This document shows positions 58,101 to 64,000 of a stretch of 64,000 bases of DNA, piece by piece (position 1 is the stretch's first letter; each line of letters starts with the position of its first letter). The notes beneath the pieces were generated by a model. It was given only the letters and a program-made list of their open reading frames with translations, made no database searches and was not told the origin of the DNA. The stretch comes from Astrocystis sublimbata (taxonomy: Eukaryota; Ascomycota; Sordariomycetes; Xylariales; Xylariaceae): contig JAJNNY010000041.1 in assembly GCA_022453515.1 (NCBI GenBank), positions 62,001 to 126,000 on the forward strand. Direction: 5' to 3'. Made by a program: the position numbers and the translations under genes.

Positions 58101-59585
58101 CAAGGTGTGCAACCTCTCACCTCCAAGTGCCTTACTCAATCTACCCACGTCTCACATGGTGTCTTCATCTCGCTTTGTCTGCCTTTTGTATGGGAGAACA
58201 GGAATCCCGTCGTCATCTTTTCGATAGAGTCCACCGTTGTACTCTCGGCACGCTACTCCAACAGCTTGGTAAGTGATCCCACAGCTTCTTAGCATACCCT
58301 TCCATACCCATGCCCTGTCACTTGTCATTTTATTCGGCGCCGTTCATGTTACCGTGATCGGTACTATACACCGATACCTTCCTGCCACCGCATTTTGCCT
58401 CTGCTGTTTGTTGCCTCCTCGCCTCCCTGTCCTTTCCTCCATCGTACCAGGATGACAGGTACTACGCGTGAACCTTGCCGAGAAAGCGCCCTGTAAAATC
58501 GTGTCCTGTTGTTCTCCTTTGTCCTGTCCGGCCAATCCTGAGGCTCCTGGGGGGAGACTGGACTAGACCGCCAACCGAAGGCAAACGACCGAGTACTCTT
58601 CAGGTACCCAGCTTGTCCCGTCTCGGGTTGGTCCAGTTGTCAGTGGCTCGAGTGGTGGTAGACCACCCTCGCCCGCCTCGTTGCACCATACGGCATTATT
58701 AAGGACAAATGTGCTGTTCCCCTTGTCGTGTGGCCCCTCAGTATACACACTGCTTATTGCTATATTCATTTTGGGGGAATGGGGCAGATCCATCCATCGT
58801 TGTTGTAGCACTGTTGCTTTGAAAGACCCGCCAAAATACATGAGCTCTCCCTCACTCTTGGCTCGTCACAAAAGGGTTTTTTTTTGTTTTTTTTTACTCG
58901 TCGGAGTCGCCCGACTTTTTATATTACCATCTTTGCCATCCTCAACAATATCCTGAACCCTTGGTGTCCTGCTAGTGTCATCCGTGCTCTCGCTTTGCTG
59001 AGGGGGGTATTTTTAACAATCCCTTATAGTGTCCCGTGGATCCCGCACGCCCCTGTAACAAAACCCTCGACAAACCAGTCAGCCTGCAACCAAGTGGACT
59101 ACCAAACCAACCATATCCATCCGTGCAGGGGATTTTCGGATACATCCCGTGGTCTCAGAACTCAACTTGCAGGATTTGCGGAACATTCTCTTATGGGTCT
59201 TGAGGTTTATATCTTCCTCTGAGAACTCGACTTTTATACACCTCTCGTATCCCCAATTGCCTAAGTTGGCCGACCCCGTGCAGCTTTGTTCTTCTGTCGC
59301 AAGCCCTGCCTCAAAATCGTGCTTTTTGAGCAAGAAGCAAATTCAACAGGCCAGCACCGCCTGGCACTCCACCATCAACAGCCGCTACAGATCAACACAT
59401 CACAACCTAAGCCATATTCACCACTCAAACATGCTGCTGAATAGGATACCGTGAAGTCATCTTCATTAAAGCTGACTCTGGTCGGAGACAAATCCATCAG
59501 CACTTCCTCTACTTGCATAAGCAGACCCTTCATCCACCAACTATTCCATAATATTGTCTCGATCAGTTGATTCTACCACACGAAG
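55189..59585. other. Spacer, 4.4 kb, divergent promoters
   Basis: No protein recognised on either strand. It has a CAGCAC/CCAGCA repeat near 55840-55866, many palindromic AGGTAGGTACCTACCT-type motifs (55305-55316, 56003-56065, 56312-56338, 57340-57370, 57727-57745, 57990-58013) and, from about 58100 to 59585, a CT-rich region that may be a long leader of the Nudix gene. Confidence 0.5.
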
Positions 59586-60192
59586 ATGGCGTCTGGTTCA
59601 AATAGTCGATCCATGGAGTCTCGGACGGGGAGAAGCATGCAGCGTGAGTCTTTCCTCGGTGAATCACTTTGTGTTTTGTGAGAAAGCATGGGTGCGCCTG
59701 TATGCGGAGAGTTACATCGAGGTCTCGCCTACTCTGTAGACGAACTAATCATTTTTCTCGGCAGGCTACAACACCAAAGGCGAGCGCCTGGTTGCTGGAG
59801 TTGTGCCACTCACTCAGGACAGGGCGTATGTTCTTCTGATTCAGTCAACAAGACGGAAGGGCTGGGTTCTGCCCAAAGGTGGATGGGAGTCGGATGAGGA
59901 CTGCATGCAAGCCGCCGAACGCGAGGCATGGGAAGAGGCTGGCATTTCCATTCACATCGACTACGACCTCGGTGACATCGTGGATTCGCGTCCCCCAAAG
60001 AAGGTATCCAAGGAGGCTCCGAAAGCCTTGTATCACTTTTACGAAGCCACGGTTCTGCGAGAGGAAGCCGAGTGGCCCGAGAAACACAAGCGGGAGCGTC
60101 AGTGGTTCACCTACTCTCAGGCCAAGGATGCTCTCTCAAGCCGGCCAGAGCTTCTACAGGCCCTTGAACAGTCTACCATCCAACGAATGTAG
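59586..60192 (+). CDS. Nudix diphosphoinositol polyphosphate phosphohydrolase (DDP1/Aps1 type)
   Basis: Expected to hydrolyse inositol pyrophosphates and diadenosine polyphosphates, and possibly polyphosphate, as DDP1 of yeast and Aps1 of fission yeast do. Exons: 59586-59643 and 59765-60192; 161 residues. The junction gives SMQRYNTKGERLVAGVVPL. The Nudix box GX5EX7REUXEEXGU is complete from the second Gly of LPKGG, ending REAWEEAGI (about residues 59-82), with the metal-binding Glu residues present. KGWVLPKGGWE before it is typical of the DIPP subgroup. The C-terminal part has WPEKHKRERQWFTYSQAKDA, matching DDP1-like proteins. No targeting signal, so cytosolic or nuclear. Confidence 0.92.
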
Positions 60193-61549
60193 ATCATAGA
60201 GGCCAACTGCGGATCCTATTTAGATGGTGCATGGGAACGGCGTCTGGGATGTGAGGCGACTGGCCCCTTGTTCGGTCTCACGACCGGTTACAACGATTTG
60301 ATACGGATGACTGCATAGACCTGGGTTACGGAGTTATTGGAGCTTTATGAACGATCCCCCCCCTCAACACACAAGTCCACACTATCTATACCGATTATCA
60401 TGGCATGTTCACAACTACGACGACTTTACGTTGGCCGAGCCAAACGAGAAACAGGCTACGAACAATCTCATGATTGGCAACTATGAGGGGGTGGAGGAGC
60501 AATTTGCCTTCCTCTTTCCTATTTTGTTTGCACACCTTGCGCTTTTCATCCTAAGGGGAAATGGTGAGACACATTTGCATATAAATCGGGCGTTGTTGGC
60601 AAGTCATCATAGAGGTTAAAGGCTGGGCTAGTGGGCAAGCTCACGAAAAGCTCCTCAATACTAATTAAGACGCATGGGGGGAAACATTGCAACAGCCATT
60701 CCTCCATCATCGCTTTAGGTTTGCTTGATACCACCAACTAGGTACTGGTGGGCAAACCGCACGTGCGCGAGATTGGTGCCGAGTGGCTTTATAGAGCAAA
60801 AAATGCATGGCAGAATCTTGCAAGTAGTCGCCCGCAGTGGAGACGAAGCGTAGATATCCTAAGACCAAAACAACAAGCTGTGAAATTCATGAAGAGCGCC
60901 GACGACCTCGTGCGCTGCATTCAGTGGTGATGTGAACACGAAGACAGGCATGAATGCCCACCCCCCTCATCATCTATCTGCGTGTGACTTCGCCAGCCCC
61001 ATAGGGCCTTTGGCAAGCAAAGATCTCTCAGCCCAGCAGCCATGTGTGCAATGCAGCCTGACTACCTACGACGGGTCCCTAGGTGGGCACAGGACAAGGA
61101 CAAGTACTATTTCCGGCTAGCTGATGGGAGGGGGGATTAGACAGATTATTGGGCATGTCGATTTACATGTCAATTATACATGCCGCTCCTGCCCCCCAAT
61201 CTAGCAAGCAAAAAGGTAAAGGAGACAGGGGACCTTCTAGAATCTCACAACGAATGTAGGTGACCTGTAGCAGTCTGTTTCATTACCCGATTTGTCCTAC
61301 CCTGTACCATCTCCAGATGTCTCACAGGACCTTAGCTTCGGAGTATACCCACACTGAGGAACCTGGACTCGAACCTCGGGCTCAGACTCGGTGGCAGAAA
61401 CGCAAACATTGTGTTTCCTTTGTGCTCTTTGCTTGGGGATCGACCCGTGTCTCACAAAATCAAAATTCAGCTAAGCACCTCAATTAAAGTACTTCCTTCA
61501 CTGAACTAAGTATAGGACATGTACCGAGAAGTACCCCAATCAGGTACTC

Positions 61550-61594
<45 letters not shown>

Positions 61595-62485
61595 CAGATG
61601 TTTCGTATTTTGTCTATCTGTGGAAACTCTACTTACCTAGGTAAGTAAGTAGGTATGTATTGTTCGATGAGACTGTAGCCAAGGCGGTTTTGAGCCTCAA
61701 TTCACTTACTCACGTGCCTGCCTGCTTGCTTACTTCATTTCTTCAATCTCCTCATGTGCAGGTGGACTACGACAAACAAACACCATGGATCACAGTCACA
61801 CAAGCTAGCCAGGCAGTCAGCTGTTCAACCCTCAGTGACGTAAGCCTGCTCGCTACATAGACCCAGCTGTATGTATGACTTCTATCGGCCATAGTATCGC
61901 TGTGTCCAACAAACCACAACTGGCTCGCTAAAGTAACCGTTGCAAGTGTATGCGCGAGCGTGTACTTCGAAAGAAACGAGATTGTTATACTGTACTAGAA
62001 TTAAGTTCTACAAGAAAAGAAATTCAAAACAAATCACCCAACTGACCAAGATAGGCCTAGGCCTTCTCATGTCACTCATGTAACCCATGTGACCCCACCC
62101 CATTTGTTTGTTCATCAATGAGCTCGACCAAGATGGCGTTGTTCGTTAATCCGTTAAGTGAACCATTTCCATAATTTCCATACTCCCCGTAGTGTTGGGC
62201 CCATTTCCCAATTCCATTTGGTCCCTGCCTTGCCTTGCCTTGCCCCTTGCCTGCCAGCTTGCCAGCTGTACTCAAGCAATGGTATGTCCGGTCCCCAATC
62301 TCGCTCAGTCTGTCTACCTCCTCCCCGAAAACTACCGTTTCGCCCAAATGTAAGAATCTATACCGTTATCGTGAGTTTCCCAGCTCTCTAATCGGGTCTC
62401 GAAGCCCATTTGGCCGGATCCCATTGTTTCGCAATCGTCTATTCGTATTGATTTTGCACCACTATGGCCCAGCGGCACCAATTAA
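60193..62485. other. Spacer, 2.3 kb, with a dinucleotide microsatellite
   Basis: No gene recognised. A (TA)n-(GT)12 microsatellite lies at 61550-61594, a palindromic ACTTACCTAGGTAAGT motif at about 61632-61655, and a TTGCC repeat near 62226-62245. Convergent 3' ends of the Nudix gene and the right-edge gene fall at the two margins. Confidence 0.55.
61550..61594. repeat. Microsatellite (TA)n then (GT)12
   Basis: About ten TA units run directly into twelve GT units. A plain two-part dinucleotide repeat, likely polymorphic. Confidence 0.95.
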
Positions 62486-64000
62486 CTAGCTGAAAGACGC
62501 CCTAGGCGGCCTCCGGCTCTCCTCCCTGGCACCCCGACGTTCGTCGAGGCTAGGCCTATCGAGATAGGGTCTACCGCGATTCATTAGGCTGCTTCCCCTG
62601 TTCGGGTCGTTGCTGCGCGGCATCGTGCTGTCTCTGAGAGGGTTGCTGCGCGTCCGCAGGGACATGGCGCTCGTGCTCTCCCTCACCGGCACCGGGTTGT
62701 TGCGAGTCCGAAGGGATAAGGCGCTCGTGGCCCTGACCGGGTAGTTGCGCGGCTTCATCGTCGACGTGGTGGTGCTCGCCCTCATCAGATCAGGGCGGAT
62801 TCTGGGGAAGCCGGCAAAGGTCCCCTGGCCATTCTTGGGCTTGCCAGAGGGTGTCCTGCAGAGCTTGCCGATGTCCGTTTCATACCCTGTGGACATGTGG
62901 GGGTTCGGCCGCTTACTACTGCTGTTGATCACGGACGGCGACCTCGCCACAGAAGTGCTAGGCGTCGACTGGCCTGGTCCGTAGGCTGGGCGCGGTGTTT
63001 GCAGGCTCGGCCTGTCGGAATACGTGGGTGAGTCTGTGTCCGTGGTATTGGGCGTCGACTGGCTTTGCGCGTAAGGGGGCCGCGGCTTGCGCACGCTCGG
63101 CCTGCTGGAAACACCTGGTGACGTTACGTTTGGGGTGTTGGGCATTGATGAGGTATTGGACTCAAGGTCACTGCTGTCGCGGAATTTGAACCGGTCTGGA
63201 CTCGCCGTTAGACGCGCTGAGGGGCGCCTACTGAGTGTCTCCGTAACGGATGAGGAGCGTGTCAACGGAGGGCTGACGCGTTGCTCTCCGTAACGTGGCT
63301 CGTCGTCTTCATAAGGCTGCTCCGTTGGGCGCCTACCAAATGTTTGCCCAAACGCCCCCGTGACAGAGGCGCTTCGTCTTAAGGGAGAGCTTGTACGTCG
63401 CTCTTCGTCCCGGGACTCATCATAGACGGGCGATTCATACCGTCGTTGTTCCCAGGGCGGCTGCTTACTTTTTGGTGGTTCAGCGATGACGGCTTCATTT
63501 TGCATTGAAGTCTGCGTACTAGGGAGAATTTCCGTGGATTCAGTCGTCGGTCTCAAAGACTGATATGGGATAGTTATCATAGGCACGGGAGGTGTAGGTT
63601 CTGGTGTCGTCTGTAAGTTGTCCCTGGATGCCGTAGCCTGGTTCTTTTCAGCGCTGTTTACTCGGATGAGGCGTACAGTGGTTGCGCTACCGACTACGTC
63701 GTCCTTTTGTAGCCGGAAAGGTGCTGGTTGCGCTAGCTTTGTATTGCCTGCTTCTTGATCCGAGAGTGTGCTGTCATCAAGGTTGGTATAACCACTCAGA
63801 GTGGTGCCAAAATTGTCTCGCGTGTCGCGTTGTTCCCTCATGGATTGCAGCAGGGGGCTCAAGCTCGGTAGCTTGAAATCGTCCACTGTTGCTCTGCCGA
63901 AGCGCGGGAAACGCGGACTTGGAATACCTCGGAGAGTACCCCGAACAGCAACAGGCCGGTCGTAGGAGCTCTCACTGTTTTCCGGTGCCTTTTCTCCGTC
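62486..64000 (-). CDS. Disordered Ser/Pro/Arg-rich protein, 5' part outside window
   Basis: An uninterrupted frame runs from the stop at 62486 to the right edge (504 codons seen), so the start lies beyond the window; the GTG near 63886 is internal, since the frame continues upstream as RGTLRGIPSPRFPRFGRATV. I do not recognise the family. The visible part is almost wholly low-complexity and predicted disordered: Ser, Pro, Thr and Arg dominate, with acidic patches such as YDESRDEERR and many SP/TP sites that could be phosphorylated. Two kinds of internal repeat stand out: SSRPSVRKPRPPYAQSQSTP versus SDRPSLQTPRPAYGPGQSTP, and SALSLRTRNNPVPVREST versus SAMSLRTRSNPLRDST. No membrane segment, signal or enzyme motif is present. 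The C-terminus is very basic (RRGAREESRRPPR). Confidence 0.75.
   Translation of the reverse strand, partial: DGEKAPENSESSYDRPVAVRGTLRGIPSPRFPRFGRATVDDFKLPSLSPLLQSMREQRDTRDNFGTTLSGYTNLDDSTLSDQEAGNTKLAQPAPFRLQKDDVVGSATTVRLIRVNSAEKNQATASRDNLQTTPEPTPPVPMITIPYQSLRPTTESTEILPSTQTSMQNEAVIAEPPKSKQPPWEQRRYESPVYDESRDEERRTSSPLRRSASVTGAFGQTFGRRPTEQPYEDDEPRYGEQRVSPPLTRSSSVTETLSRRPSARLTASPDRFKFRDSSDLESNTSSMPNTPNVTSPGVSSRPSVRKPRPPYAQSQSTPNTTDTDSPTYSDRPSLQTPRPAYGPGQSTPSTSVARSPSVINSSSKRPNPHMSTGYETDIGKLCRTPSGKPKNGQGTFAGFPRIRPDLMRASTTTSTMKPRNYPVRATSALSLRTRNNPVPVRESTSAMSLRTRSNPLRDSTMPRSNDPNRGSSLMNRGRPYLDRPSLDERRGAREESRRPPRASFS

Noticed and set aside
61361..61395. Minus-strand GGTTCGAGTCC resembling a tRNA B box
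   Set aside because: The T-stem does not pair and no A-box match lies upstream; no cloverleaf can be drawn.
1..64000. CRISPR arrays, prokaryotic operons, rRNA genes or telomere repeats
   Set aside because: No regularly spaced direct repeats with unique spacers, no rRNA-like sequence and no TTAGGG arrays; the gene structure is plainly eukaryotic.

Overview
This 64 kb window is nuclear DNA of a filamentous ascomycete (Pezizomycotina, most likely a Sordariomycete). The genes are broken by short introns (mostly 45-150 nt) with GTRNGT-like donors and CAG/TAG acceptors, they are monocistronic on both strands, and the encoded proteins are typical fungal housekeeping families. Exon models were built by hand from splice signals, reading-frame continuity and recognisable protein motifs. 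All names rest on family recognition by eye; no database search was run.

Layout, left to right. (1) 1-6602, minus: NADH-type glutamate synthase, complete except for its last exon. (2) 6603-13175: a 6.6 kb gene-poor spacer with simple repeats and a recurring AGGTACCTAGGT-type palindrome. (3) 13176-17170: an APC15-like anaphase-promoting-complex subunit, a BET1-type SNARE and a small cysteine-rich protein. (4) 17171-19359: a spacer with an AT-rich inverted-repeat island. (5) 19360-26758: a RasGEF fused to a degenerate Ras-like domain, then a non-secreted GH63 glycosidase with a probable 3-nt microexon. (6) 28674-34842: ATP synthase OSCP, a DUF2293 protein and the ESCRT-III subunit VPS20. (7) 35379-35811: a TA-flanked terminal-inverted-repeat element with a possible pol III promoter and T-run. 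(8) 36201-42886: the AAA ATPase RIX7, a kinase-fold protein lacking the catalytic Asp, and cytochrome c. (9) 43615-46330: a decayed Helitron helicase remnant followed by an intact GCN5 acetyltransferase with AT-leaning codons. (10) 47120-55188: a fungal mitochondrial single-TM protein, exosome RRP42, a short-chain dehydrogenase and arginyl-tRNA-protein transferase ATE1 with a long first intron. (11) 59586-60192: a Nudix diphosphoinositol-polyphosphate phosphohydrolase. (12) 62486-64000, minus: the 3' part of a long disordered Ser/Pro/Arg-rich protein running off the right edge.

The genes do not form one pathway. The set is a conserved core (nitrogen assimilation, respiration, ribosome and RNA processing, chromatin, vesicle traffic, protein turnover) interrupted by spacers holding transposon debris. 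I see no biosynthetic cluster, CRISPR array or clearly new multi-gene system. The best leads are the inverted-repeat element with a pol III-like unit, the GTPase-like/RasGEF fusion, the apparent pseudokinase, and the recurrent palindromic spacer motif.
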